Assembly (NCBI GenBank): GCA_002407045.1
Contig: DHKB01000041.1
Span: 1 to 34,762, forward strand
DNA length: 34,762 nt
Direction of reading: 5' to 3'
Origin: Candidatus Bruticola papionis
GTDB taxonomy: Bacteria; Vulcanimicrobiota; Xenobia; Xenobiales; Xenobiaceae
Shown: one piece after another, positions 8,226 to 16,423 of the stretch
How positions within the stretch are numbered: position 1 is the first letter of the stretch
Layout of the letters: each line of letters opens with the position of its first letter
Made by a program: the position numbers and the translations under genes
The notes under the pieces: generated by a model
Seen by the model: the letters and a program-made list of their open reading frames with translations, nothing else
Databases searched by the model: none
What the model was told of the DNA's origin: nothing

Positions 8226-8775
8226 CTTTCATTTGTAAAAACAGGTCGTAAAGTTCCTCATATGTAAGCCACTTAACAAAGTGCCTCCTATGATAATCAA
8301 TGGTACTGCGATTCAAATGGAACTGGCCTTCACCATCATTGCCTTTGTGCTGCTTGTCTGAATATCCGGGACAGGACACGATCTTATCGGAGTTCATCTT
8401 AAAGATAGCAATACCGTCAGCAAAAAACAGTCCATAGTAAAGAACATCAAATTCTAATCGCTTCACCTGCTGAATATTACAGTCAAAGTCGTGATTGCAC
8501 CTATCTGTGCTACTAAGCGCACGATTTCCAATGTTTGCTTTTTTACATTGCTCGATAACATTAAAACGAGTAATGAGTTCATCATTAGTTTTCATAACAG
8601 TAGAGAATTTTACTTCAATTCTCTGCTTTCTGACTTCATCATAAAGATCATGAAACTGATTGTGAGATTTAGTATAACCATATAGTTTTTCAATCATAAG
8701 CTCTGCAACAGTACCGAATCTGCGAGTTCTAAGTGCAAAGATACCGTCACGGAACTCTTTTATATAATTTGTCAC
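8212..8775 (-). CDS. Putative type II restriction endonuclease
   Basis: 187 aa. I cannot name the family, but residues 43-56 (DLYDEVRKQRIEVK) carry the D-x7-ExK spacing of a PD-(D/E)xK nuclease (candidate residues D46, E54, K56), and the start of the chain is helical with acidic residues (AELMIEKL). The middle holds Cys and His residues (RCNHDFDC) that could be structural. It is convergent with the methyltransferase and overlaps its 3' end by 14 bp, the usual partnership of a restriction-modification system. It starts at GTG 8775 behind GAGGA; there is no in-frame ATG near by. Alternative: a nuclease of another defence role. Context rather than homology drives this call. Confidence 0.6.
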   Translation of the reverse strand: MTNYIKEFRDGIFALRTRRFGTVAELMIEKLYGYTKSHNQFHDLYDEVRKQRIEVKFSTVMKTNDELITRFNVIEQCKKANIGNRALSSTDRCNHDFDCNIQQVKRLEFDVLYYGLFFADGIAIFKMNSDKIVSCPGYSDKQHKGNDGEGQFHLNRSTIDYHRRHFVKWLTYEELYDLFLQMKATYQ

Positions 8776-8875
8776 TCTTTATAAATCCTCGTTGAGTTTG
8801 ATATCAGTTTATATTTAAGATAATAATTTTCTGCTAACTAATTTTAGATCTATAGTTATCAACCGCCGTAAAAAA

Positions 8876-9397
8876 CTAAGTGTCCATTTTGCAGTAATAG
8901 AGCATATTTTCTTGTTTATCATAAACAACTATAGTAAAATTACGCAAACCGTTAGTGGCGCCGTCTCTCTTTATTTGATTTTCAGATTCTGGCTGTCTAT
9001 CTCTAAGCCAATAATAGCCATTCCTAACAGGAGGAACGAGCCTATTCCCATCGCGATCGGTTACAAAGGGCCCTACTCTGCCGCCTTCTATTTCACGGCC
9101 ATAAAGTAAAGTCTGGGCTGCTGCATCCAAAGGAAAAGCTTGCCATTCTTTGGAGCTAGCCAGCTCTTTTCCTACTTTATCATTAGTAAACTTGACTGAT
9201 ACCAACAGATGTCCGTCACCGTGAAAACCGCCGTGAGTATCTTCAGACTTAACAATTTCACCACCGCAAATATCAATACCCAGCTCGCGACTAATATTTC
9301 TTAGCATACGGTCAGTGCTGTGAGTGGTATACCAAAAAATGCCAGCCATCACACAAGCCACAGCTAAAACCAAACAGTACACTATTTTGCGGTTCAT
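8876..9397 (-). CDS. Exported or membrane-anchored protein of unknown function
   Basis: 173 aa. Residues about 5-23 are a single hydrophobic segment after MNRK, so the protein is a signal-anchored or secreted protein with its bulk outside the membrane. The body has a block DTHGGFHGDGHLLVSVKF and a later NGYYWLRDRQ and NFTIVVYDKQENMLYYCKMDT. I recall similar short proteins in gut Clostridia, all uncharacterised. No catalytic motif is visible. The ATG is preceded by AAGGGACGG. It stands between the restriction-modification pair and the ABC transporter without tight spacing to either, so context gives no function. Confidence 0.75.
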   Translation of the reverse strand: MNRKIVYCLVLAVACVMAGIFWYTTHSTDRMLRNISRELGIDICGGEIVKSEDTHGGFHGDGHLLVSVKFTNDKVGKELASSKEWQAFPLDAAAQTLLYGREIEGGRVGPFVTDRDGNRLVPPVRNGYYWLRDRQPESENQIKRDGATNGLRNFTIVVYDKQENMLYYCKMDT

Positions 9398-9490
9398 AAA
9401 AAGCCGTCCCTTTCACGTCGTCAAACAGTCAGAAAATATTATCACGTATCAACGAATTTAACCAGATTCATAGGTAAAAGCCGCTATAAG

Positions 9491-11236
9491 TTAAGCATCT
9501 TTAAGCTCCTGAGTATGCACCAAGGCAGCATAAGCTCCACCTTTTTGCATAAGTTCTTCATGGCTGCCCAGCTCAATAATTTGACCATTATCAATAACGG
9601 CAATGCGAGTGGCATTTTTAACAGTAGAAAGACGATGGGCAATTACAATAGTAGTACGTCCTACTGACAATTTGTCGAACGTTTTCTGAATTTTCGCTTC
9701 AGTAACGCTATCTAAAGCGGAAGTAGCTTCGTCCAAAATTAAAATAGGCGGATTTTTTAGGAAAATACGCGCAATAGAAATACGCTGTTTTTGACCACCG
9801 GAAAGCAATACGCCACGCTCGCCGACATTGGTATGCAAGCCTTCAGGCATAGCTAAAACATCTTCATAAATTTCCGCTAATTTGGCAGCTTCAACTATTT
9901 CCTCTTCAGACGCATCCAATTTTCCATAGCGGATATTTTCTAAAATACTGTCCGGAAATAAAAAGACATCTTGGGAAACTACGCCGATATTTTGGTGCAA
10001 AGATTCTTGCGTAACGGTACGCACATCTTGACCGTCAATACAAATTTTTCCCGAGCTAACATCATAAAAGCGCGGCACTAATTGACTGAGCGTAGTTTTA
10101 CCACCACCGGAAGAACCGACAAAAGCTATAGTTTCGCCTGGCTGAATAGTCAAAGAGACATCATGTAAAATATCACGTCCAGCTTGATAGGCGAAAGAAA
10201 CATGCTCAATATCGACACGTCCTTTGACGTTTTGTAAAACATGGGCATTAGGAGCATCTTGTAAACTAGGCTCGGTGCGCATAAGTTCCACAAAACGATG
10301 CAAGCCGGCCATACCGTTAGATAGCAATTCAGCCGTAGAAGCCAAACGACGAATAGGATTTACAAAAGTTGTCACATAAAGGCTAAAAGTAATTAAATCG
10401 ATAATGTTGAGTTGACCGGCCATAATCAAAGCGCCACCCACAGCAATAACGGCCACCGAAAGCATACAAACGAAAAATTCTATGGAAGCATTGAAAAGGC
10501 CCATGGCTCTATGGAAACCATATTTAGAGTGACGATAACTGCGATTGGCAGCGTCAAATTTGCTAAGTTCAACATTTTCGTTAGCAAACGCTTTAGCAGT
10601 TTTAATACCGGAAAGGCCCGATTCAAAATCGGCATTGATAGAGGCTGTCACTTTTTTTACTTGGCGGGAAGCTTCACGCATAGATTTGCGGAAGTACCAC
10701 ACAACGCCCAAGAAAATAGGAATCATAATGGCAATAACCAAAGCCAAGCGCCACTGTATAGTAAACATTACCACCAAAGCACCGACAATAGTCAAAGTAG
10801 AGATAAAAATATCTTCCGGACCGTGATGGGCCAATTCGGTAATATCAAAAAGATCGGCAGTAAGTCGGCTCATAAGCTGGCCGACTCTATTTTTATCAAA
10901 AAAGTCGCAGCTTAGTTTCTGTATATGGCGAAAAAGATCGCGACGGATATCATTTTCTACCAATATGCCAAAGCGGTGTCCCCAATAAGCCACAATATAA
11001 GTACAAACGGAGCGCAAAATATAAGCTATAGTAATAACAGCCATTACGCTCCAAAAAGCTCTCCAAGCATTTTGTGGCAATAAAGTATACAAGCACCAAC
11101 GAGAGACAGCCGGAAAGGCTAAGTCTATTAAAGAGATAATTAAAGCGCTAGTTATGTCCAAAAAGAATAACTTTTTATGCGGCTTAAAATAAGAAAAGAA
11201 AATTTGTAATTCAGATTTGTTACTAAAGTCTTGCAT
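9491..11236 (-). CDS. ABC exporter, fused membrane and ATPase domains
   Basis: 581 aa half-transporter of the MsbA/MdlB type. The first ~320 residues form the six-helix membrane domain, including HKKLFFLDITSALIISLIDL and the coupling region FDKNRVGQLMSRLTADLFDI. The nucleotide-binding domain has Walker A GSSGGGKTT (Gly in place of the usual Cys or Ser), signature LSGGQKQR, Walker B ILILDEATSALD and switch histidine IVIAHRLST. It works as a homodimer, or a heterodimer with another half not seen here, exporting lipids, drugs or peptides using ATP. It has no co-oriented partner close by, which favours a homodimer. The start ATG at 11236 has no clear Shine-Dalgarno, which is odd beside the other genes. 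Confidence 0.93.
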   Translation of the reverse strand: MQDFSNKSELQIFFSYFKPHKKLFFLDITSALIISLIDLAFPAVSRWCLYTLLPQNAWRAFWSVMAVITIAYILRSVCTYIVAYWGHRFGILVENDIRRDLFRHIQKLSCDFFDKNRVGQLMSRLTADLFDITELAHHGPEDIFISTLTIVGALVVMFTIQWRLALVIAIMIPIFLGVVWYFRKSMREASRQVKKVTASINADFESGLSGIKTAKAFANENVELSKFDAANRSYRHSKYGFHRAMGLFNASIEFFVCMLSVAVIAVGGALIMAGQLNIIDLITFSLYVTTFVNPIRRLASTAELLSNGMAGLHRFVELMRTEPSLQDAPNAHVLQNVKGRVDIEHVSFAYQAGRDILHDVSLTIQPGETIAFVGSSGGGKTTLSQLVPRFYDVSSGKICIDGQDVRTVTQESLHQNIGVVSQDVFLFPDSILENIRYGKLDASEEEIVEAAKLAEIYEDVLAMPEGLHTNVGERGVLLSGGQKQRISIARIFLKNPPILILDEATSALDSVTEAKIQKTFDKLSVGRTTIVIAHRLSTVKNATRIAVIDNGQIIELGSHEELMQKGGAYAALVHTQELKDA

Positions 11237-11259
11237 AATGAGTTAAATAAAAAATGATC

Positions 11260-11300
11260 AAAAAATTGGCCAGCTAGTTGGGCTGGAACCCTCCCAGGCG
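11260..11300 (-). promoter_or_regulatory. Possible attenuator hairpins before the ABC exporter
   Basis: On the minus strand CCAGC and GCTGG pair around CCCAACTA (11270-11286), followed shortly by six T. The same CCAG can pair instead with an upstream CTGG (CTGGGAGGGTTCCAG). Two mutually exclusive stems sharing one arm, one of them followed by T6, look like a small attenuator. Stems are short (4-5 bp), so confidence is low. Confidence 0.25.
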
Positions 11301-11343
11301 AAAAATCTTTGTGTCATTTTGTGTATTCCTTTTTTTATCAATA

Positions 11344-11372
11344 AAAAAAGCAGCTTCATCAGCTGCTTTTTT
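11344..11372 (-). terminator. Bidirectional terminator at the end of the five-gene operon
   Basis: Perfect 12-bp stem AAAAAAGCAGCT / AGCTGCTTTTTT with a 5-nt loop. It has a T-run on both strands and lies 12 bp past the stop of the last operon gene. Confidence 0.9.
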
Positions 11373-11383
11373 GGGCTTACTCG

Positions 11384-12127
11384 TTAATATTGCGCATCAT
11401 CATTAGTATGCGTTTCGTTTATAGCGCCATTATTTTGTGAATCTGGTCGAGAATAATGCTGTCCAGTGAAATTATTTTGCGCTCTATTGGTGGGTAGCTG
11501 TACTGGCTCTTGGTTTAAAGGAATTGCGCGTACAGTCTGCGCAACTTGTGTTTGGACATTATCGCTGTTGGCATAGCCACTTCTCATATACATAGCAGCT
11601 ACAACTATAAGAGCAAAAATTATAGCCCAGCAAAGCATTATGAAGAACAATGAATCGGTGCAAATGCCTACAAAGCCAATCATTAAAGCCCAAAACAGAA
11701 TAGAAACCACACAGCCCAGCGTTCCAGTTTGCTTTTTATTACGTTTAGCTTCCAAAGCTGCAATCTGTTTTTGTCTCTCTTTAAGCTTAGCTAATTTAGC
11801 TTGCTCACTTGGAGTTAATTTAAATCTACTATCTGAGGCTTTTTTCTCTTTTTCTAACAGCTCACGTAATTGATCCTTAAAATCGATAATATCAGTAGAA
11901 GAATACGTGATCATACAAGGTATAATGGCAAAAATGGAAGCGGTAAAAGAGCCTAAGCCCAAAGCAACCATAATCTCATTATTAAAAAAGTACCAGCCTA
12001 TAAAGGCTATGACTAAGCCTCCAAAAAAAGCGGTAACATCTAGCCAGGCTAAAAATTTTGCCATATAAATAATGGCCTTTTTTATACCCTTTGGAAAAAG
12101 ATTGAGGAAATATTCTGAAAAATCCAT
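11384..12127 (-). CDS. Four-helix membrane protein with coiled coil, last gene of operon
   Basis: 247 aa, not recognised. Predicted membrane helices lie at about 30-48, 52-75, 137-155 and 160-180. Between the two pairs, residues about 84-132 are a highly charged coiled coil (LRELLEKEKKASDSR ... KLKERQKQIAALEAKRNKK). The tail after 185 is Asn/Gln-rich and disordered and ends in DDAQY. Two paralogue-like proteins in the same operon end in ERVQF and DEVQF, so the last four residues ([DER]-[VA]-Q-aromatic) look conserved. It begins 45 bp after the 225-aa gene behind GAGGGCGA. No enzymatic motif. Likely a structural or effector membrane component of the ADP-ribosyltransferase operon (inference). 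Confidence 0.8.
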   Translation of the reverse strand: MDFSEYFLNLFPKGIKKAIIYMAKFLAWLDVTAFFGGLVIAFIGWYFFNNEIMVALGLGSFTASIFAIIPCMITYSSTDIIDFKDQLRELLEKEKKASDSRFKLTPSEQAKLAKLKERQKQIAALEAKRNKKQTGTLGCVVSILFWALMIGFVGICTDSLFFIMLCWAIIFALIVVAAMYMRSGYANSDNVQTQVAQTVRAIPLNQEPVQLPTNRAQNNFTGQHYSRPDSQNNGAINETHTNDDAQY

Positions 12128-12172
12128 AGTACTGTCGCCCTCGCTTTCTCTGCTTAGCTAGATAGCTGTATC

Positions 12173-12850
12173 TTAGAATTGGACACGTTCGTAACTTTGT
12201 GATTCAGCATTTACATTCTGGCTGCGCTTGGCATTATCTTCTCGATTTTGCCTATCAGAACGTTCTAAAGCTTCATCGCGAATAGAGTCATGTTCTTCGT
12301 TATTTTGCTGCTTAAGATAATCCAACTTGCCAGCAGCTTCCTCATCTAAAATTTGTCTAAATTCACGCAAATTTTTTATAGCACTACTTATAAAAGTTAC
12401 AGCTATAAAACCACCAACTATGGTCATTAAAAATCCGTTAGTAAAAGCAGAACTACTCTTAGCGTTTATTAAATAATATAAACCGTTCAGAGCAATTAAA
12501 GCGCCCATTCCCCCAGACAACATAATTTTATATTGCTTTCCCTCGGCGTCCGGCTGTTTAGCCATAGTTAAAAGATGTTTTTTTCGCTGATCTTCAGTCA
12601 TATTTTGCTTGGCAGAATCTATGACAGCATAAAGGTAAGCAAAGGCTGGAATAATACAAACAAAAAGAAAAAGCCTCAAAGCATCAAAAAACTCAAAATC
12701 TTCTATAGTAAAAGCACAAACGATCAGACCAATCAATCCTATAGCTACAAATAATAAAGAAAGCTGTCCAACTAATCTAACTTTAGGGCTTACGCTCGAC
12801 TTTTTGCTGCCACTCTCTAATTGGTAAGCAGCGCTCTCTCGGTTTTCCAC
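12173..12850 (-). CDS. Four-helix membrane protein with EEAAG motif and VQF tail
   Basis: 225 aa, not recognised. Helices at about 28-48, 57-77, 109-129 and 138-157. Directly after helix 4 comes FRQILDEEAAG (about 164-174), which is also found, as YKKVLAEEAAG, at the same place in the 269-aa protein of this operon. The C-terminal 50 residues are charged, probably cytoplasmic and disordered, ending SYERVQF. The start is GTG 12850 with an excellent GGAGGG seven bases ahead. It lies 48 bp after the 143-aa gene. The shared topology, shared post-helix motif and shared end argue that it and the 269-aa protein are diverged paralogues. Confidence 0.8.
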   Translation of the reverse strand: MENRESAAYQLESGSKKSSVSPKVRLVGQLSLLFVAIGLIGLIVCAFTIEDFEFFDALRLFLFVCIIPAFAYLYAVIDSAKQNMTEDQRKKHLLTMAKQPDAEGKQYKIMLSGGMGALIALNGLYYLINAKSSSAFTNGFLMTIVGGFIAVTFISSAIKNLREFRQILDEEAAGKLDYLKQQNNEEHDSIRDEALERSDRQNREDNAKRSQNVNAESQSYERVQF

Positions 12851-12898
12851 TTTGCCAACCCTCCATACTATTCTTTATTTGTTAAATTTTCTTTATTA

Positions 12899-13330
12899 TT
12901 ACCGAATATTTTGCTTTTGACTATGTATCTCCACTAAATTGTCGATAGCCATTTCCACGTCAAGAGTATGAAAACCGAGCCAAGAATCGTGCATAAGTTG
13001 CGCATTAGCAATTTTGTATATTTCTCTACTGGTAATATTGGCATAATAGTGCCAATAACGGTATACATAACCAGTCCAATACATTATTTCTCTATTATAT
13101 ACGGTACCGGCTTTTTTTAATCCACCAGCTTCGTCTTCTATTTCTTCTAAAATGTATTCTTCGCCGGCCCATTGCAAGCGATCATAAATATCATCTAAAG
13201 CTAGGGCTGCCTTACTATTCATGAAAGTCTCAATAAAAGCAGGACAATCATAATTACTTTTAAGAGCCAATTCAAAAAGACGCCCTTGAATATCACAAAG
13301 TTGCCTATGATCAAGACGAAGATGCACCAT
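12899..13330 (-). CDS. Candidate partner/antitoxin of the ADP-ribosyltransferase-like protein
   Basis: 143 aa, soluble, no signal peptide or membrane helix. It looks mainly helical, with an acidic stretch (EEYILEEIEDEAGG, about 57-70) and an aromatic-rich block (MYWTGYVYRYWHYYANITS, about 84-102) followed by EIYKIANAQLMHDSWLGFHTLDVEMAID. Its ATG follows the stop of the DUF3990-like gene after five bases, with the ribosome site GAGGATG inside that gene's end, so translation of the two is coupled. The small size, acidic character and tight pairing with a putative toxin fit an antitoxin or immunity role. That is inference from context; I do not recognise the family with certainty. Confidence 0.75.
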   Translation of the reverse strand: MVHLRLDHRQLCDIQGRLFELALKSNYDCPAFIETFMNSKAALALDDIYDRLQWAGEEYILEEIEDEAGGLKKAGTVYNREIMYWTGYVYRYWHYYANITSREIYKIANAQLMHDSWLGFHTLDVEMAIDNLVEIHSQKQNIR

Positions 13331-13335
13331 TTTAT

Positions 13336-13980
13336 TTAAACTTCATCCTCCATAATTTCATCAAAGAACCGCCCTTCACGACGATACAAACGACAAATTT
13401 TTTCTGCGGCAGATATTCCTTGAAAGCGTGGTTGCTCACTTTTAATCTTCAATAAATTCAATTCTTTTTCGGCAAAACTTTCTGTCTTGATAATATCAAC
13501 TTGGCAACAAGCTTTTTGAGTTAAAGCAACATACTGTTTACCAAGTTCTAAAGCTGACAAACTATTTACCAAGGCCTTATCAGTTATTTCTCCACTGAAA
13601 AACCTATCCAATACGACAAACATCCTATCATTGGCAATATAACCGACGATCATATCGCAATCGCCACTCAAACTCTTAAACTTTCGATAAATTTGCGTCC
13701 CTCGCCAAGGCTCCATTTTACCACGATTATAAGCAACAAAAAGGGCCCAGTCTAAGCCAACTTCAAGGTCTAAAGTGTTAAGTCCATTCAAATTTACATT
13801 CAAAGTATATAACTTAGCATTAGGGTAATTGCAAACTAAAGTTAAAGGCTGGCTACGCTCAGTTCCCATATAAAAGCCTTTGCCAAAATTGCAACGATCA
13901 CGGCTTACAGGAGCGATATTTCCAACTAAACCAGCCTTAGAACCATGATATAAAATCAAATTTTGTGAAGTTAAACTCAA
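13336..13980 (-). CDS. DUF3990-like protein, ADP-ribosyltransferase fold
   Basis: 214 aa. The pattern LILYHGS (H12, G13, S14), then DRCNFGKGFYMGTERSQPL (Y37) and later DCDMIVGYIANDRMF (about 107-121) matches what I know of DUF3990, a family placed in the H-Y-E branch of the ADP-ribosyltransferase fold. Members are thought to transfer ADP-ribose from NAD+ to a macromolecule. H12 and Y37 would bind NAD; the third, catalytic acidic residue is uncertain. There is no secretion signal. The start is a TTG at 13980 with AGGA eleven bases upstream; the in-frame sequence offers no better start, and the LYHGS motif needs this end. It is third from the top of a tight operon with the 143-aa gene directly behind. 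Likely a toxin or host-modifying effector. Confidence 0.75.
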   Translation of the reverse strand: MSLTSQNLILYHGSKAGLVGNIAPVSRDRCNFGKGFYMGTERSQPLTLVCNYPNAKLYTLNVNLNGLNTLDLEVGLDWALFVAYNRGKMEPWRGTQIYRKFKSLSGDCDMIVGYIANDRMFVVLDRFFSGEITDKALVNSLSALELGKQYVALTQKACCQVDIIKTESFAEKELNLLKIKSEQPRFQGISAAEKICRLYRREGRFFDEIMEDEV

Positions 13981-14016
13981 AATATAGAATATCCTATTAT
14001 AAAAAATATAACTAAT

Positions 14017-14826
14017 TTAGAACTGTACTTCATCATAGAAACTATCGCCAGATGAGGAATAATTAGAAGAACGGCGTGAATTTTTCTTTGGAGCAGGCGA
14101 GCGGTGGCAATTATAGCGATTTTCTCCACGCTCATAATCAGGATCATCAATATAGTCATTTTCAGCGTACATATTGTTAGGATGGCTATCGTTAGTAAAA
14201 GGAACGCCTTCTTCCTCCGCAATTAAACGAGCAAGTTCTTCCTCGCCTTCATCGGGAGGCAGTTCTACAAAGGTAGCGCCAGCAGCTTCTTCAGCCAAAA
14301 CTTTTTTATATCTGATAATATTGAGAATACAAGACTTTATAATGCTGACGCCTGCAAATGTCCAAGCAATTGCCCCCAATATGTGTTCGAGAGTAGATAA
14401 ATTGGGCCAGTTAAAGTTAAAATTATGGATTAGAAAGTAGTTGATTATTCCAAAACTAATAAAAACAACCCCTACAGACATACAACCGTACGAGTCGGAA
14501 GTTTTGCTCTCTTTAGCATCTTTTAACAATTTAGCTCTTTTTATCTCTTCAGATTCATTATCTTCGGAAAATTGAACCCCAACTGTAAACAAAATAATTG
14601 CCAGATAAACCGAACACCACGCACCCTGAGAAAAAGAGAAATCATCAAGCGCAAGTGAGAGCAAACAAGAGATTGCTATGCCTCCAATGAACATTGTATA
14701 AGATGATCTTGTCAAAAAGATACTAAATTTATTGGAAAGCGTTTGAGTTTTAGTTTGCCTAGCTAATTCAGCTTGTCTAACCATTTCTTTTCTAGCTGCA
14801 CATTTTTCCGATTTTTTACCCGACAT
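14017..14826 (-). CDS. Four-helix membrane protein with EEAAG motif and VQF tail, first gene of operon
   Basis: 269 aa from ATG 14826, chosen because GGGGTG lies eight bases upstream; an upstream TTG at 14874 would add 16 residues without a ribosome site. The N-terminus is a charged helix (residues 3-30), then helices at about 40-60, 67-87, 113-133 and 147-170. Right after helix 4 is YKKVLAEEAAG (173-183), matching the 225-aa protein. The tail is acidic then basic/Ser-rich and ends FYDEVQF. A 36-bp gap leads to the ADP-ribosyltransferase-like gene. Function unknown; it may anchor or be modified by its soluble neighbours (inference). Confidence 0.8.
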   Translation of the reverse strand: MSGKKSEKCAARKEMVRQAELARQTKTQTLSNKFSIFLTRSSYTMFIGGIAISCLLSLALDDFSFSQGAWCSVYLAIILFTVGVQFSEDNESEEIKRAKLLKDAKESKTSDSYGCMSVGVVFISFGIINYFLIHNFNFNWPNLSTLEHILGAIAWTFAGVSIIKSCILNIIRYKKVLAEEAAGATFVELPPDEGEEELARLIAEEEGVPFTNDSHPNNMYAENDYIDDPDYERGENRYNCHRSPAPKKNSRRSSNYSSSGDSFYDEVQF

Positions 14827-15014
14827 AGAAAGCACCCCGCAAGACAATTTTTTTACCAAAGCTATAAATGCCAAAATTCCACATACAACTGTGAAAGCCT
14901 AGTTTTCTAGCTTAACTGGTGCGCTAATTAAATATCGTCGCTTATTTTCAACGCTTAAATGAACTAGATAAAGTGGCAGCTTTACTCTTACTTTTACAGC
15001 TGTTATCATAAATT

Positions 15015-15081
15015 TTGCGATTATAATAATAAAAACTATAATTTTTGTATATTATTTACGGATATAAATACTATATGGAGG
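15015..15081 (+). promoter_or_regulatory. Promoter and RBS of the DUF4143 ATPase
   Basis: TTGCGA (15015-15020), 16-bp spacer and consensus TATAAT (15037-15042), followed by GGAGG (15077-15081) ten bases before the ATG. The remaining part of the 14827-15014 gap, shared with the divergent operon, shows no convincing signal. Confidence 0.55.
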
Positions 15082-15091
15082 CAATTCAATT

Positions 15092-16303
15092 ATGATTAGC
15101 AGACCCTTATATTTAAACAAAATCATGGCCTATGTGGATACGCCTTTTGTTAAAATTCTTACCGGAGTGCGCCGCTGCGGCAAGTCTACACTTCTTAAAA
15201 TGATTATCGAAAAGTTAAAAACAGAGAAAAACATTCTCCAAGAACAAATTGTCAGTTGTCGTTACGATTCAATGGAATACGAAGATCTGACAGCTAAGCA
15301 AGTGTATAATGATCTAAAAGCTCGGCTTTCAAGTAGTGGAACAACCTATTTATTTCTTGACGAAATACAAGAAATAGACGGTTGGGAAAAAGTTGTTAAT
15401 TCTTTAGCTTCAGATTTTGACGTAGATGTATATATTACAGGTTCAAATTCTAGAATGATGTCTTCTGAAATATCAACTTATCTTACCGGAAGATATGTTT
15501 CTTTTCGTATTTTTACTTTATCTTTTAAGGAATATCTAACTTTTAGAAATTTTTTCACTTCTATAAGCGATCCCAAAACAGAACTTGCTAATTATATTCG
15601 TTTAGGTGGTTTTCCGGCTACCCACTTACAAGCGTATTCTCAAGACGAAGTATATACAATCGTGCGTGACATATATAATTCTACAATATTTTCCGACATT
15701 GTCAGGCGCAATCAAATCAGAAAGATCGATCAATTAGAACGAATAGTGAAATATGTATTCAATAATGTGGGACAAACTTTTTCTGCCAAATCTATTGCAG
15801 ATTATCTAAAATCTGAGCGTAGGACTATCGATAGCGAAACTGTTTATAGTTATTTGGAAAAGCTAGAGAAGGCCTATCTTATTCACCGCTGTTCAAGATA
15901 CGATTTGCAAGGTAAAGAAATTTTAAAAACACAAGAAAAATTTTATCTTGCGGATACTGCTCTTCGCTATAGTGTTCTTGGTTATAATACTGACAGCGTT
16001 GCTTCAAGTTTAGAAAACGTTATATATCTAGAACTTTGCCGTCGTGGATATACTGTAAATGTAGGAAAAACAAATGACGGTGAGATTGATTTTGTAGCCA
16101 ACAGACAAAATGAAAGAATTTATATTCAGGTAACACAAGAAATAAGCTCCGAAAAGACAGAAAAGCGAGAATATGAGCGCTTGCTAAAAATTCGCGATAA
16201 CTACCCCAAATATGTTCTCACCACCGATACTTTTGGAGGCGGCAACTATAAAGGAATTAAAACTATGCACATAGCTGATTTTTTGCTTAGCAATGAATAT
16301 TAA
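15092..16303 (+). CDS. AAA ATPase with DUF4143 C-terminal domain
   Basis: 403 aa, full length for this family. Walker A is at 25-33 (GVRRCGKST), Walker B is YLFLDEIQE, and the sensor region is YITGSNSRMM followed by the typical YLTGRYVSFRIFTLSFKEYL and GGFPATH. The C-terminal half is DUF4143, ending in a nuclease-like core (GEIDFVANRQNERIYIQVTQ) with a PD-(D/E)xK-type layout in which Gln replaces the usual Glu/Lys pair. These proteins are common, variable accessory ATPases in gut bacteria and their role is not established. It stands alone between its own promoter and a bidirectional terminator and is AT-rich. A broken relative lies at 31015-31562. Confidence 0.92.
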   Translation: MISRPLYLNKIMAYVDTPFVKILTGVRRCGKSTLLKMIIEKLKTEKNILQEQIVSCRYDSMEYEDLTAKQVYNDLKARLSSSGTTYLFLDEIQEIDGWEKVVNSLASDFDVDVYITGSNSRMMSSEISTYLTGRYVSFRIFTLSFKEYLTFRNFFTSISDPKTELANYIRLGGFPATHLQAYSQDEVYTIVRDIYNSTIFSDIVRRNQIRKIDQLERIVKYVFNNVGQTFSAKSIADYLKSERRTIDSETVYSYLEKLEKAYLIHRCSRYDLQGKEILKTQEKFYLADTALRYSVLGYNTDSVASSLENVIYLELCRRGYTVNVGKTNDGEIDFVANRQNERIYIQVTQEISSEKTEKREYERLLKIRDNYPKYVLTTDTFGGGNYKGIKTMHIADFLLSNEY

Positions 16304-16329
16304 ATGTTTTAACTGTGAACCGAGCGGCT

Positions 16330-16372
16330 AAAACTCTACATAATCGCAATTTTTGCCATTATGTAGAGTTTT
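16330..16372. terminator. Bidirectional terminator between convergent genes
   Basis: Perfect 15-bp stem AAAACTCTACATAAT / ATTATGTAGAGTTTT (16330-16344 and 16358-16372) with a 13-nt loop and T-ends on both strands. It serves the ATPase gene on the plus strand and the MATE gene on the minus strand. Confidence 0.88.
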
Positions 16373-16423
16373 GATCACTACTTAAAGGCGTCAGTGTTTG
16401 ACTGAAGGATCGTTTATCACTTT

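Noticed and set aside
5818..9397. Integrated mobile element around the restriction-modification genes
   Set aside because: No integrase, transposase or flanking direct repeats were seen; only the AT-rich codon use hints at transfer.
13977..14222. 81-aa hydrophobic frame overlapping the end of the 269-aa membrane protein gene
   Set aside because: It is an out-of-frame reading of the gene's charged, Ser-rich tail with no ribosome site.
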